Origin: Sneathiella sp.
GTDB taxonomy: Bacteria > Pseudomonadota > Alphaproteobacteria > Sneathiellales > Sneathiellaceae
Reading direction: 5' to 3'
Assembly (NCBI GenBank): GCA_017643685.1
Contig: JAEPMY010000020.1
Location: 1 to 43,487 of the forward strand
Length of the DNA: 43,487 nucleotides
In this document: positions 1-8,954 of the stretch, piece by piece
Layout of the letters: each line of letters starts with the position of its first letter
Numbering within the stretch: the first letter of the stretch is position 1
The notes under the pieces: generated by a model
Told to the model about the DNA's origin: nothing
What the model saw: the letters and a program-made list of their open reading frames with translations, nothing else
Databases searched by the model: none
Made by a program: the position numbers and the translations under genes

Positions 1-395
1 ATAACACGGCGAACGCGGAGTTTCTCTCCAAGGAAAATTGCGGCACCGATGGTCACAAAAATGGGGGCAACATAGCCAATGGCGGTCACCTCTGCCATTG
101 GGATACGGGCCATGGCGTAAAACCAGAGAATAACGCCGACCCCGTGAAGAAGACCCCGAAGCGCGTAGATTTTGATCTTTATGGGGATGACGGGACCGTG
201 CCAGTGGCGGATCATAGGCGGCAAGATCAGCAGGACACCAAAGAAATAGCGGATAAAAGCTGCTTCCATTGAGGGTAGAGATGAGCCGATATAACGAACG
301 ATGCCTGTCATCAGAGCAAACATCAAGGTCGCAGTTGTCATCCAGAGAACGCCCTGAAGAGCGGTGTTGTCACGCAAGCCGTCGAAATTTGGCAC
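1..395 (-). CDS. EamA/DMT-family transporter, N-terminal part (cut by window edge)
   Basis: The visible 131 codons begin with GTG (393-395) preceded by an AAGGA ribosome site about 7 nt upstream; the rest of the gene runs off the left edge. The translation shows hydrophobic helices typical of the drug/metabolite transporter superfamily: a first helix after LQGVLW, a second around FGVLLILPP, a third around HGVGVILWFYAMARIP, and the characteristic segment AEVTAIGYVAPIFVTIGAA followed by GEKL. EamA proteins are inner-membrane carriers of about ten helices, usually exporters of amino acids or other metabolites. The substrate cannot be told from this fragment. The next gene lies on the same strand about 60 nt upstream. 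Confidence 0.82.
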   Translation of the reverse strand, partial: MPNFDGLRDNTALQGVLWMTTATLMFALMTGIVRYIGSSLPSMEAAFIRYFFGVLLILPPMIRHWHGPVIPIKIKIYALRGLLHGVGVILWFYAMARIPMAEVTAIGYVAPIFVTIGAAIFLGEKLRVRRV

Positions 396-458
396 TTTTA
401 TTCCTTATTTTTTCTTATGATTGACCAAATTCTTTGTTCTGTCCAGCGGGAAGGCACT

Positions 459-1475
459 TTACCACCAGACGGAATATTGACGCTCAGTAAAGCCGGGTAG
501 ATTATTAATCTGTAGAATTTTGCCGTTCTGAGCAGATATTTGCCCTTGAAAGCGCCCAAAGGCCTGAGTGAAGTCCACAGGATTAGGGTTATCTGGATGA
601 AACGCTGTATAGGCACCGTCAGGGGTAAACTGCAAATCCGTTTTCCCCTCTTGGTCTTGGATACGCCAAGGTTTGCTTAGATCATCCAGATCGTATTCAA
701 AGAAGACAGACGGCGATGTCGTCATCTTGCCGTTCAGCCAGACAACATTTTCATGGATACCGGTCTCATTAACACCATTTGAGAGGTTGAGGCCGACCAT
801 ATCCCCAGTTTCTGAGATGCCAGTAATGCAGGCCCAGTTCCAGAATGTTTCCCGCCGGAGGAAGCCAGCAGTAAAATCATAGTGCGCTGTCGCGCCATCT
901 TCCAATAAATCGATTTCGACACCTTGCCAGATAAGCTTCCCGGATGCAGGTGCCCCTGCTATTTTCTGAACGTAGGTCCATCCACTTGGGCCTGTCGGGG
1001 TGCAAAGGCGGAGGGTGTTCATCTCACGCTCTTGAATGTAAAGCTCAAGGAGGGGGGAGCCGTCCAATAGGATAAAAAGTTTTCGATACAAATTGTCATT
1101 GGATAAATCGAACGAGACTTCCTTGCCTCTGCCACTCAGCCATGATAACCCATCATCTGGGTTCAAGGTGAGCGCGGCATTTCCTTCATCAATGCGGCAT
1201 CCTTTCTTAAGCACTAGTTCACTCTTTTGGCGATCAAAAAGATAAAAGAAAACAGCGGTCTGAGCCGAGCTTTTGCTTAAAGAGCATCCAGCAATAAAGC
1301 GATTTGATGTAAATCCCATAAAGTGAAAGTGGACAAACCGCTCCTCGCGGGCAGAGCTTGGGAGGATACGCCGTGTCGCATCCCGAAGCTGGAAGTCTTG
1401 ATAGTTAATCAAGCCCATGGGCTGTTTGAAAAAGCCAAACGGAACGTTACCTTTTTCAGTGACAAAATTAATCAT
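459..1475 (-). CDS. DUF2804 family protein
   Basis: A protein of about 338 residues that I recognise as the DUF2804 family from its overall pattern: an N-terminal GFFKQPMGLINYQDF segment, many short beta-strand-like stretches, and paired Trp-rich motifs (FWNWACITG, VVWLNGK, KPWRIQD). No enzyme function is established for the family. It has no signal peptide or membrane helix. I chose the ATG at 1473-1475, which has GGGGAG about 10 nt upstream; an in-frame TTG at 1527-1529 would add 18 residues but has no ribosome site. It is divergent from the polyphosphate kinase gene and followed on the same strand by the EamA transporter. Confidence 0.75.
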   Translation of the reverse strand: MINFVTEKGNVPFGFFKQPMGLINYQDFQLRDATRRILPSSAREERFVHFHFMGFTSNRFIAGCSLSKSSAQTAVFFYLFDRQKSELVLKKGCRIDEGNAALTLNPDDGLSWLSGRGKEVSFDLSNDNLYRKLFILLDGSPLLELYIQEREMNTLRLCTPTGPSGWTYVQKIAGAPASGKLIWQGVEIDLLEDGATAHYDFTAGFLRRETFWNWACITGISETGDMVGLNLSNGVNETGIHENVVWLNGKMTTSPSVFFEYDLDDLSKPWRIQDQEGKTDLQFTPDGAYTAFHPDNPNPVDFTQAFGRFQGQISAQNGKILQINNLPGFTERQYSVWW

Positions 1476-1628
1476 GCGATGCCAGCTCCCCTGTTGTTTT
1501 TTTATTTCAGTATGAGTGGCAGCAAACAAGTTGTGAAGGGTTTTTGATCGCCATCAAGGTAGGGATCGTGAAATCTGTTAGAATCAGGCTTGCGTGATAA
1601 ATGAGAGTTTTGGGATGGAGGAATGGAT

Positions 1629-2591
1629 ATGCCCGCAGCAAAGAAACCAGAAAAAAAGGCCCCAACGGAGCAAGTAGTCTCTGTCGTTCCTTCGTCTGAA
1701 AAATCTATAGAAGAAGAGGCTATAGAAGTAAGCCGATCTTGGTCGCAGGATGAGATCCGCCGGATATTTGAAACCGGTGAGTATCCTTATGAGAAGAAAA
1801 TCCCTCGTGCAGAATATGAAAAAGACAAAGAGTTGTTGCAGATTGAACTTTTGAAAGTTCAAGAGTGGGTTAAAGAGACAAATGAGAAAATTGTCCTGCT
1901 GTTTGAGGGGCGAGATGCGGCTGGTAAAGGGGGCACCATCAAACGATTTACGGAGCATTTGAACCCGCGGGGTGCCCGTGTGATTGCCCTTGATAAGCCG
2001 ACAGAAAAAGAGAAAACCCAGTGGTTTTTCCAGCGTTATATTCAGCATTTCCCCGCAGGTGGTGAGATGACCTTTTATGATCGGTCTTGGTACAACCGCG
2101 CCGGGGTAGAACGGGTCATGGGCTTTTGTACACCGCAGGAATATCTGGAGTTCATGCGCCAAACACCGGATTTAGAACGGATGATGGTCCGAAGTGGAAT
2201 TCGTTTATACAAATACTGGTTTTCTGTAACGCAGGAAGAACAACATCGCCGTTTCGACGCCCGCGCGGTGGAGCCCCTGAAAAAGTGGAAGCTGTCCCCA
2301 ATTGACAAGCTGTCTATGGATAAATGGGATGATTACACGGAGGCTAAAGAAGCCATGTTCTTCTACACCGATACAGCCGATGCCCCTTGGACGATCGTTA
2401 AATCAAATGACAAGAAGCGGGCACGTCTCGAATGTATGCGTCACTTCCTTAGCACATTACCATATCCGAATAAGGACCCGGAAGTGGTGAAAGGGCCGGA
2501 CCCTCTCATTGTCGGAAGCGGTCACCATGTTATCGGTGGCAACGAGCATATCTTAGGGCGAAGCTTGCATCCGGACACTCGCCGTAAATAA
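1629..2591 (+). CDS. ppk2: Polyphosphate kinase 2
   Basis: Cytoplasmic kinase that transfers phosphate between polyphosphate and nucleoside diphosphates (or monophosphates in some classes). About 320 residues, a single PPK2 domain. The Walker A loop reads GRDAAGKGG, the Walker B/lid region is FYDRSWYNRAGVERVMGF, and the downstream WKLSPIDK...WDDYTEAKEAMF segment is typical of the family. The first ~45 residues are a Lys/Glu-rich, probably disordered extension. Two in-frame ATGs lie close together (1623 and 1629); GGAGGA at 1617-1622 directly abuts the first and sits 6 nt before the second, so 1629 is preferred. Its terminator overlaps the end of the convergent acyl-CoA dehydrogenase gene. Whether it prefers GDP, ADP or NMP is not visible. 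Confidence 0.93.
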   Translation: MPAAKKPEKKAPTEQVVSVVPSSEKSIEEEAIEVSRSWSQDEIRRIFETGEYPYEKKIPRAEYEKDKELLQIELLKVQEWVKETNEKIVLLFEGRDAAGKGGTIKRFTEHLNPRGARVIALDKPTEKEKTQWFFQRYIQHFPAGGEMTFYDRSWYNRAGVERVMGFCTPQEYLEFMRQTPDLERMMVRSGIRLYKYWFSVTQEEQHRRFDARAVEPLKKWKLSPIDKLSMDKWDDYTEAKEAMFFYTDTADAPWTIVKSNDKKRARLECMRHFLSTLPYPNKDPEVVKGPDPLIVGSGHHVIGGNEHILGRSLHPDTRRK

Positions 2592-2601
2592 TGAGAGATA
2601 A

Positions 2602-2633
2602 GGGTTATGTTTCGCGAAACATAGCCCCTTTTT
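2602..2633 (+). terminator. Rho-independent terminator of ppk2
   Basis: An 11-bp stem (2602-2612 with 2617-2627, one G-U pair) closes a CGCG loop and is followed by CTTTTT. It lies 10 nt after the ppk2 stop. Its arms are also the last codons and stop of the convergent acyl-CoA dehydrogenase gene, so the hairpin is partly coding on the other strand. Confidence 0.8.
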
Positions 2634-3711
2634 GGGCAAGTCGGGCTATCTGAACAGATTTTGCAATGCCCTGAATTTTGCCGATGTCCCGAGCTAGTAG
2701 CTTGGTGTGCCGAGGTAAGAGTTCTTCATAATCTGCCATAAGCTTATGAAGGCTTTCAAGGAGATCCGCAGATAAGGTGCGATAGCCTAAATACATATCC
2801 CCTAAATTTGCTTCTTGAGTATCGGCGGCCATCGCAAGCTGGTTGGCAAGTGGTTCAAGCCCTTCAATTCGTGCGGCGGCAGCGCCAATATCTGCATTTT
2901 TCTCTTCAGGCAAAAGCTTGGCAATTTCGGTGAGCAGCGCCCGTAAACTGCCTTGCATCGCAGCAGCACCAAGGGCGTCTTCAACATGACGGGTGCTGAG
3001 GGAGAATTGGCGGTATCCATCTCCCTCTTCGCCGAGAAGAGAGCCTTTTGGAACCTTGACGTCATTCAGAACAATTCCGCCATGAGGGCAGGGATGCAGA
3101 AAATCCAGTTTCATTCCGTCAGTTTTTGTCAGGCCATCTGCATTTGCGGGTGTTAGGATCGCGCTATATTGCTTTTGGCCTGCCTTTAGCCCTGTGATGG
3201 CGAGGATAAGGTAGTGGGTTGCAATAGGCCCGTTTGTGAGAAACGTTTTTTCTCCGTTTATGACAAATTGGCCGTCAGAGAGCTCCGCACGGGTTTGCAG
3301 ATGTTTTGGATGAGCGCCAACCCGCGGTTCAGAGATAGCAACCGAGGTTGTAATCTCACCGGTCTGTATGCGGGGAATAAAATCTGTTTTCAATTCCTGA
3401 GGCAGGTTCCCTTCTAAGTGTAATTTAGTGAACATCCAATGCGTCATGAAACTCATCGTAAGGCCGGGGACAGCGCCGAACGCGTTGAGTGTATGCGAAA
3501 TTTTTGCTATTTCGCTGAAAGAGAGGCCAGCGCCCTTCGCAGATTTTGATAGAGATATTCCAAGTAAACCCTGTTGCCCCATTTTTTGCCAAATCTCAGT
3601 TGGGTAATTACTCGATGAGATTAAGGCTTCTCGTTGAGGGTAGATTTCGGATTTCGCAAAATCCGTGATCTGTTCAAGGATGTCTTGAAAGTGGCTGGAA
3701 TTTTGTGTCAT
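2605..3711 (-). CDS. Acyl-CoA dehydrogenase family protein (short, C-terminus divergent)
   Basis: A 368-residue flavoprotein homologue of the acyl-CoA dehydrogenase family, which oxidises acyl-CoA thioesters using FAD. The N-terminal helical domain (QMGQQGLLGISL-like segment), the beta domain motif AISEPRVGAHPKHLQTRA, NGEKTFLTNGP and GEEGDGYRQFSLSTRHVEDALGAAAMQG fit the family. The C-terminal end is short: I see no GGxGY segment and no YEGT motif, which carries the usual catalytic Glu in many members. It ends ...AQKGAMFRET within the ppk2 terminator. AGGAG lies 7 nt before the ATG. Divergent from marC. Substrate unknown; it may be a non-canonical or inactive member. Confidence 0.82.
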   Translation of the reverse strand: MTQNSSHFQDILEQITDFAKSEIYPQREALISSSNYPTEIWQKMGQQGLLGISLSKSAKGAGLSFSEIAKISHTLNAFGAVPGLTMSFMTHWMFTKLHLEGNLPQELKTDFIPRIQTGEITTSVAISEPRVGAHPKHLQTRAELSDGQFVINGEKTFLTNGPIATHYLILAITGLKAGQKQYSAILTPANADGLTKTDGMKLDFLHPCPHGGIVLNDVKVPKGSLLGEEGDGYRQFSLSTRHVEDALGAAAMQGSLRALLTEIAKLLPEEKNADIGAAAARIEGLEPLANQLAMAADTQEANLGDMYLGYRTLSADLLESLHKLMADYEELLPRHTKLLARDIGKIQGIAKSVQIARLAQKGAMFRET

Positions 3712-3834
3712 GGGCTTCTCCTGGCCGGTTCTTTTTGATCAGTCTATAGACGAGGGGCCTATTTCCAAAGATTGAATTTTGAAGTCATCCATGTTTAATC
3801 TGCATCTCAACCGTTTTTAAAAGTCAGGTAAGCA

Positions 3835-4488
3835 ATGATCACAGCCCAAGTAATGGATGTCGCGTTGACGGCCTTTGTCACAATGTTTGTGATTATCGAC
3901 CCACTTGGATTATTACCAATTTTTATGGGGCTGACGCAGGACGCCCCAGCGGCACATAAACGTAAAATGGCCGTGAAAGGTGTGTTGATTGGCGGCGCGA
4001 CTCTTCTGTTTTTTGCCTTTCTAGGGGATAAATTCCTTGGTCTATTGGGTGTGAATATCGCTTCCTTCAGAATTGCGGGTGGGGCCATGCTATTTGTCAC
4101 CGCGCTGGAGATGGTGTTTGAAAAACGAACCCAGCGGCGTGAAAGTGGTGCCACTAAAATGAAGCAGGAGATCGATGCGGACAGCGCCTTCGACGATATC
4201 TCTGTGTTCCCGATATCCATCCCATTGATCTCAGGGCCAGGCGCCATTGCTTCCATCATGCTGTTGATGAGTGCAAACCGGGATAATGTGGTGCATATGG
4301 CAACTGTGCTGATCGTGTTGGTCTTTGTCCTGCTGATTGTGTTCTGCCTGTTTATGATGGCCCATCGTCTTGAAAAGTTGATGGGGCCAACTTTTACACA
4401 AATTGTGTCCCGTGTGCTCGGCGTCATATTGGGGGCGCTTGCGGTGCAATATATTGTAGATGGGCTGCGCGCGACATTTATGACCTGA
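3835..4488 (+). CDS. MarC family (UPF0056) integral membrane protein
   Basis: A 217-residue protein with about six membrane helices. The opening [21 protein letters not shown], the [18 protein letters not shown] segment and the second-half [19 protein letters not shown] motif are hallmarks of MarC/UPF0056, whose two halves are inverted repeats each carrying a Pro-Gly segment. The family is annotated as transporter-like, but its substrate is unknown, and the old link to multiple antibiotic resistance has not held up. A charged cytoplasmic loop ([17 protein letters not shown]) separates the halves. AGGT precedes the ATG. The next gene begins 28 nt downstream and may be co-transcribed. Confidence 0.9.
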   Translation: MITAQVMDVALTAFVTMFVIIDPLGLLPIFMGLTQDAPAAHKRKMAVKGVLIGGATLLFFAFLGDKFLGLLGVNIASFRIAGGAMLFVTALEMVFEKRTQRRESGATKMKQEIDADSAFDDISVFPISIPLISGPGAIASIMLLMSANRDNVVHMATVLIVLVFVLLIVFCLFMMAHRLEKLMGPTFTQIVSRVLGVILGALAVQYIVDGLRATFMT

Positions 4489-4516
4489 AAATAGTAAACC
4501 GGGTCGGAGAAAAATA

Positions 4517-5515
4517 ATGACTAAATATTCCGTTCTCGACTTATCACCAATCCCCGCCGGCCATACGGCCAAGCAATCCTTTGCAAATTCGGTAAAGGTT
4601 GCGCAGGCGGCGGAACGGCTGGGATATACCCGCTATTGGCTGGCTGAACATCACAATATGCCGGGGATTGGCAGCGCTGCGACGTCGGTGCTGCTCTCTC
4701 ATGTCGGCGCGCATACCAAAACCATTCGAATTGGCTCTGGTGGGGTAATGCTCCCGAACCATGCACCGTTAATCATTGCGGAGCAATTTGGAACCTTGGC
4801 TTCTCTATATGGAGATCGAATTGATCTTGGTCTTGGCCGGGCACCGGGAACAGACGGAATTACAGCGCAGGCCCTTCGGCGTAATTTGAATAATCAGGTA
4901 GATACGTTTCCCAATGACGTGCTGGAGCTGCAAGCCTATTTCAAAGAAGCCATTCCGGGGCAGCGGGTTCGGGCAGTGCCAGGCGCGGGACTTGATATCC
5001 CTTTATGGATTTTGGGGTCCAGCCTTTATGGGGCCCAGCTTGCCGCGCATCTGGGGCTTCCTTACGCTTTTGCCTCTCACTTTGCGCCAGCGGATCTTTT
5101 GCCTGCCATTGAGATCTACCGGGAGCGGTTCCAGCCATCGGAACAACTTCAGGAACCCTATGTAATGGCCGCGATGAATTTGATGGCTGCCGATAGCCGC
5201 GAAGAGGCTGATTTTATTGCAACTTCGCAAATGCAAGGGGTGCTTGGTCTTGTAAAAGGGGAGCCTGTTCAGTTGCCGCCCCCTGTAAAGGGGTTTGCTG
5301 ACGGCTTGTCCAGCATGGAACAGGCAGCGATTTCTCGCTTTACCACATGTCTTGCCCAAGGAACCCATGAGGACGTAGCTGAGGCGGTTAAGGTATTTGA
5401 AAAGAAAACCGGTGCTGATGAAATTATTTTCACTGCACAGATTTATGACCATGACGCTCGCATCCGGTCATTTGAAATTGCGGCTGAGACACTTGGGATT
5501 TTCGAGGTCGTATAG
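4517..5515 (+). CDS. LLM-class flavin-dependent oxidoreductase (luciferase-like monooxygenase)
   Basis: A 332-residue protein of the bacterial luciferase-like superfamily, an FMN-dependent TIM-barrel oxidoreductase family. Visible motifs are the start [44 protein letters not shown] and [14 protein letters not shown], which match the YhbW/MsnO8-like subgroup rather than the F420 or alkanesulfonate groups. It is cytoplasmic, with no signal peptide. The physiological substrate is unknown. CGGAG lies 9 nt before the ATG. The gene ends just before a strong bidirectional terminator shared with the convergent SMR gene. Confidence 0.9.
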   Translation: MTKYSVLDLSPIPAGHTAKQSFANSVKVAQAAERLGYTRYWLAEHHNMPGIGSAATSVLLSHVGAHTKTIRIGSGGVMLPNHAPLIIAEQFGTLASLYGDRIDLGLGRAPGTDGITAQALRRNLNNQVDTFPNDVLELQAYFKEAIPGQRVRAVPGAGLDIPLWILGSSLYGAQLAAHLGLPYAFASHFAPADLLPAIEIYRERFQPSEQLQEPYVMAAMNLMAADSREEADFIATSQMQGVLGLVKGEPVQLPPPVKGFADGLSSMEQAAISRFTTCLAQGTHEDVAEAVKVFEKKTGADEIIFTAQIYDHDARIRSFEIAAETLGIFEVV

Positions 5516-5521
5516 AAAAGA

Positions 5522-5547
5522 AAAAGCTGCGGGTGACCGCAGCTTTT
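5522..5547. terminator. Bidirectional terminator between LLM oxidoreductase and SMR gene
   Basis: A perfect 11-bp stem (5522-5532 with 5537-5547) with a GTGA loop; A and T runs at the outer ends let it act in both directions. It separates two convergent genes, starting 7 nt after one stop codon and ending 6 nt from the other. Confidence 0.85.
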
Positions 5548-5552
5548 GTCTG

Positions 5553-5876
5553 CTAGGCGAGCTTCAAACCGATAATGCCTGCAATGATTAATAGGATAGA
5601 TACGGCCCGCATCGTGTTCATAAAATCTCCAAAGAAGATTATGCCAACAGTGAAGGTGCCGACCGCTCCAATCCCGGTCCAGATAGCGTAAGCTGTTCCG
5701 ATAGGAATGGTTTTTTGGGCCATCATCAGCAATGCGCCACTGATCGCCATACAAACCACAGAGAAGACTACCCAAGGAATGCTTATTCCGTCTTGGGTCC
5801 AACCATTTTTAAGGCCAACAGGCCATCCGATTTCAAAGACGCCCGCCAAAAGCAGGTAAATCCACGCCAAACCCAT
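5553..5876 (-). CDS. SMR family exporter, Gdx/SugE type
   Basis: A 107-residue protein with four membrane helices, the size of a small multidrug resistance subunit that works as a dimer. The first helix has the A-G-x-x-E-x-x-W pattern (AGVFEIGW) seen in the guanidinium exporter (Gdx, formerly SugE) branch rather than the EmrE branch, and AIWTGIGAVGTFTVGIIFFGD is the conserved third and fourth helix region. I prefer the ATG at 5876 because GGAG lies 6 nt upstream; an in-frame ATG 12 nt earlier would contain that site. A hairpin at 5908-5926 precedes it but does not resemble a guanidine riboswitch. Function as guanidinium exporter is inferred from motif type. Confidence 0.85.
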   Translation of the reverse strand: MGLAWIYLLLAGVFEIGWPVGLKNGWTQDGISIPWVVFSVVCMAISGALLMMAQKTIPIGTAYAIWTGIGAVGTFTVGIIFFGDFMNTMRAVSILLIIAGIIGLKLA

Positions 5877-5973
5877 TTTCCACTCCATCTACAAGATTGG
5901 GTCATATAGGGGCTTCATATGCCCCTGTTATCGGAAATGCAAAGAGTGAAATAGAAACCTGTGACAAAGACAC

Positions 5974-6000
5974 AAAAAAGGCCCCGTTTAAGGGGCCTTT
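5974..6000 (-). terminator. Terminator of the yghU-type gene
   Basis: Stem of 9 bp (5977-5985 with 5992-6000) with a six-base loop; read on the minus strand it is followed by a run of six T. It lies 17 nt beyond the stop codon of the glutathione transferase gene. Confidence 0.85.
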
Positions 6001-6017
6001 CCCGTCGTGTATAATAT

Positions 6018-6893
6018 TTATTCGGCTGCTTCGAGTTTGTCTTGGGTACGAAGCTCAAAATCACTCGCATCATGCCGTTCATGAAGTTGTTCATTCAGCG
6101 GCCCGAAAGCTCGGTTTACAATACGTCCACGTTTGACAGCATCACGCGCAGCGATTTCTTCCGTCCAGCGAACGACATTTTGATAGGTGTGTGTCTGAAG
6201 GAATTCAGCGGCCTCATATACCTTGTTTTGGACGAGCGCGCCGTACCAAGGCCAAACGGCCATATCTGCAATAGTGTATTCGTCACCACAGAGATATTGA
6301 TTGTCCGCAAGGCGGCGATCTAGAACGTCTAATTGACGTTTTACTTCCATTGCAAAACGGTCAATGCAGTATTCAATTTTTACTGGGGCATAAGCGTAAA
6401 AATGCCCAAATCCACCACCCAGATATGGGGCGCTGCCCACTTGCCAGAAGAGCCATGAGAGAAGTTCAGCCCTGTCTGCAGGGTTTTCAGGCAGGAACTC
6501 TCCGAATTTTTCTGCAAGATACAAAAGGATCGCGCCAGATTCAAAAATACGGGTTGGTTTTTCAGTGCTGTAATCCATCAGCGCTGGAATTTTTGAGTTT
6601 GGGTTTACGCCAACAAAGCCGCTTCCGAACTGATTGCCATCGCCGATATTGATCAGCCAAGCATCATACTCAGCCCCCTTATGGCCTTTTGCGAGAAGCT
6701 CCTCCAGCAGGATGGTTACTTTCACACCATTTGGTGTGGCCAGAGAATATAGCTGAAGAGGGTGATCCCCTTTCGGCAACTCTTTGTCATGGGTCGCGCC
6801 CGCAATAGGACGGTTGATGTTGGCAAATTTACCGCCATTTTCCTGGTCCCACTTCCAGACTTTTGGGGGGGTATAAGTGTTTGCGTCACTCAT
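6018..6893 (-). CDS. yghU: YghU-type glutathione S-transferase / disulfide-bond oxidoreductase
   Basis: A 291-residue cytosolic protein of the Nu-class glutathione transferase group represented by E. coli YghU, which binds two glutathione molecules and reduces disulfides. The diagnostic N-terminal extension (YTPPKVWKWDQENGGKFANINRP-like region, residues 7-30) is present, followed by the thioredoxin-fold motif TPNGVKVTILLEEL, then VGVNPNSKIPAL, FESGAILLYLAEKFG and the helical domain with YTIADMAVWPWYG. Length matches the family. GGAGATC lies a few nt before the ATG. It is a single-gene unit with its own terminator. Confidence 0.93.
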   Translation of the reverse strand: MSDANTYTPPKVWKWDQENGGKFANINRPIAGATHDKELPKGDHPLQLYSLATPNGVKVTILLEELLAKGHKGAEYDAWLINIGDGNQFGSGFVGVNPNSKIPALMDYSTEKPTRIFESGAILLYLAEKFGEFLPENPADRAELLSWLFWQVGSAPYLGGGFGHFYAYAPVKIEYCIDRFAMEVKRQLDVLDRRLADNQYLCGDEYTIADMAVWPWYGALVQNKVYEAAEFLQTHTYQNVVRWTEEIAARDAVKRGRIVNRAFGPLNEQLHERHDASDFELRTQDKLEAAE

Positions 6894-7028
6894 GTTTGAT
6901 CTCCGTTGGTGTTGCGCCCTCAGGATTTCTTTGTTTTTGATCAGTTGAGGGTTAGCCCGAGAAAGTTTCTAGCCGGAGTATGCCATCATTTTAGGATCAA
7001 TTACCAACCTCATTTAGGTGTGTTGCAA

Positions 7029-8954
7029 TTAGATGCAATATTTTTCGATGGTTTCAAGTATCTGAGGTGGATTGAAAGGTTTGGTGATAATATCCTGAAT
7101 GCCTGTTTCAGTAATGATTTTGTGTTGATCTTCAAAGGCTTCAGCGGTAACAGCGATGATCGGAATTTCTTTTCCTTTTTCTGTTTCACGAATGATCCGT
7201 GTCGCCTCCAGGCCGTCCATTTGTGGCATGCGAATATCCATGAGAATGATATCCGCCCAATCTTCAAAAGCTTGATCGACGGCCTCTACCCCGTTTAGAG
7301 CGTGTCTGACTTCATGTCCGGCGTCTTCAAGAATGGCGCGGACAATCATGGCGTTGACCATGTTATCTTCTGCGACCAATACATGAGCCTTACGTCCACA
7401 CGAGGTTACAATTTTCTGATCTTCCGGGACTGTTTCCAGTTCACGTAGCGTTCTTACGGGCAGGACTACCTCGAATACAGACCCACCTTGGTTACTTTGA
7501 ACTGCAATATCTCCACCAAACAATTGAACCAGTCGGTTCACAATCGTCAGCTCGAGGCCTGAGCCTCCAAATTTGCGAGAGATCGTATTGTCGGCCTGAG
7601 TAAAGGCATCGAAAATGCTGTCCAGGCGGTCTTCTGGGATGCCGCAGCCTGTATCTTTTACACGGATAGAAATTTGTGTTTGCTCTTGAATTGCTGGGTT
7701 CGGTGTTTGAGTAACCGATATTGTTATTCCGCCCTGTTGAGTGAACTTTACGGCATTGCCAAGTAGGTTCCAGATGATCTGCCGAATTCTGGTGGCGTCA
7801 CTTTGAACAATCAGTTCTTCATCAAAATCACATTGAATTACAAAATCGAGTTCTTTGCTTTTTGCTTCTTCGACAAAAGGAAGGGTGACATCCTCGATCA
7901 GATTTCCAAAGCGGAAACCTTTTGCTTCCAACTCGATGCCGCCGCTGTCAATACGGCTCATATCAAGCACATCGTTGAGGATAGTCATCAAGGATTGGCC
8001 AGATGAAATGATCGCATCTACTTTTCGGATTTGGTCTTTGTCCAACCCTGATTTCTGCAAAAGTGCTGCCAGTCCCAATACCCCGTTTAGCGGAGTGCGA
8101 ATTTCGTGGCTCATGGTTGCCAAGAAGTCCGCTTTTGCTTGCATGGCGACCTCAGCTTTTTCCTTGGCCGCAGCCAATGCAAACTCGGTCTCTTTTTGCT
8201 TGTTAATATTCGTGAACCAGAAGATATGGCAGGCTTGTCCTCGGAACTGGAAAGGTTTCCAGCTTAGGGAGACCCATACTGTGTCGCCGTTTTTACACTT
8301 GCCGAGAGCTTCTTCTTGGATGATTTCGCCTTGTCTTTCATATTTCTCTTTAAAGACTGCTCGGTCATCAGGATTTGCCCAGAGATTGACAGCCTCATGT
8401 CCTGTTATCTCTTCAGGGGTGTAGCCGAACATGGTCGCGTAGGACGTGTTTGCGTACATAATGGTGCCATCGCTCTCACGGGTAATACCGACGGCAATGG
8501 GGCTCGCCTCAAAGATTTGTTGAAGCTGGTATTGGCTTTCCGCGAACTTTTGTTCCGCGATTTTATTCTCTGTAATATCTGTCTGCCAGAGAATGCTTGC
8601 CTGGCGCCCTTCAAATAGAATGTTCTGAATACTGGTCAGAGACCACCAATGTGATCCATCCGGGCGCAGACGTTCCGCTTCGAGATTAACAACAGATTGT
8701 CCTTGACGAACTAGTTCACGTGAATGCGCAAACAGATCCTTATCGACCCAAGTACTTGCTTTTGGAAGTGTCTGGAGTTCTTCAAATGAGTTAATCCGTA
8801 AGATCTCTAGAAATTTATCATTAGAGTAGATAATTTCTCTTGTTTCGCGGTCGAGAATAACGATCGCCATCGGGCTAACATCCAGCACTGCCCGGGTGGA
8901 GATGTCCACATTTTGAGGAGCTTTTGGCTCTTTTGAGGCCTCTTCCAACGTCAT
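7029..8954 (-). CDS. Hybrid sensor histidine kinase (PAS-PAS-HisKA-HATPase-REC)
   Basis: A 641-residue hybrid kinase without membrane helices, so probably cytosolic. Order: PAS 1 (about 25-135), PAS 2 (about 145-260), HisKA with SHEIRTPLNGVLGL and phosphoacceptor His at about 283, an ATPase domain (about 390-505) with an N box (IWNLLGNAVKFT) and DTGCGIPEDRL, then a receiver domain (about 520-640) with phosphoacceptor Asp at about 573 in MDIRMPQMDG. The G2 box reads GGSGLELTI, with Glu468 where Gly is normal. No partner regulator or output gene is adjacent, so its pathway is unknown. Its upstream region is 241 nt of AT-rich sequence shared with the divergent SDR. Confidence 0.92.
   Translation of the reverse strand: MTLEEASKEPKAPQNVDISTRAVLDVSPMAIVILDRETREIIYSNDKFLEILRINSFEELQTLPKASTWVDKDLFAHSRELVRQGQSVVNLEAERLRPDGSHWWSLTSIQNILFEGRQASILWQTDITENKIAEQKFAESQYQLQQIFEASPIAVGITRESDGTIMYANTSYATMFGYTPEEITGHEAVNLWANPDDRAVFKEKYERQGEIIQEEALGKCKNGDTVWVSLSWKPFQFRGQACHIFWFTNINKQKETEFALAAAKEKAEVAMQAKADFLATMSHEIRTPLNGVLGLAALLQKSGLDKDQIRKVDAIISSGQSLMTILNDVLDMSRIDSGGIELEAKGFRFGNLIEDVTLPFVEEAKSKELDFVIQCDFDEELIVQSDATRIRQIIWNLLGNAVKFTQQGGITISVTQTPNPAIQEQTQISIRVKDTGCGIPEDRLDSIFDAFTQADNTISRKFGGSGLELTIVNRLVQLFGGDIAVQSNQGGSVFEVVLPVRTLRELETVPEDQKIVTSCGRKAHVLVAEDNMVNAMIVRAILEDAGHEVRHALNGVEAVDQAFEDWADIILMDIRMPQMDGLEATRIIRETEKGKEIPIIAVTAEAFEDQHKIITETGIQDIITKPFNPPQILETIEKYCI

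Noticed and set aside
3807-4427. Long reading frame antisense to marC
   Set aside because: Translation is low-complexity Ser/Thr/Asn-rich; it mirrors the codon pattern of the real membrane-protein gene.
5908-5926. Hairpin upstream of the Gdx-type SMR gene as a guanidine riboswitch
   Set aside because: It is a single 6-bp stem with a seven-base loop; I see neither paired ACGR loops (class II) nor the longer conserved cores of classes I and III.
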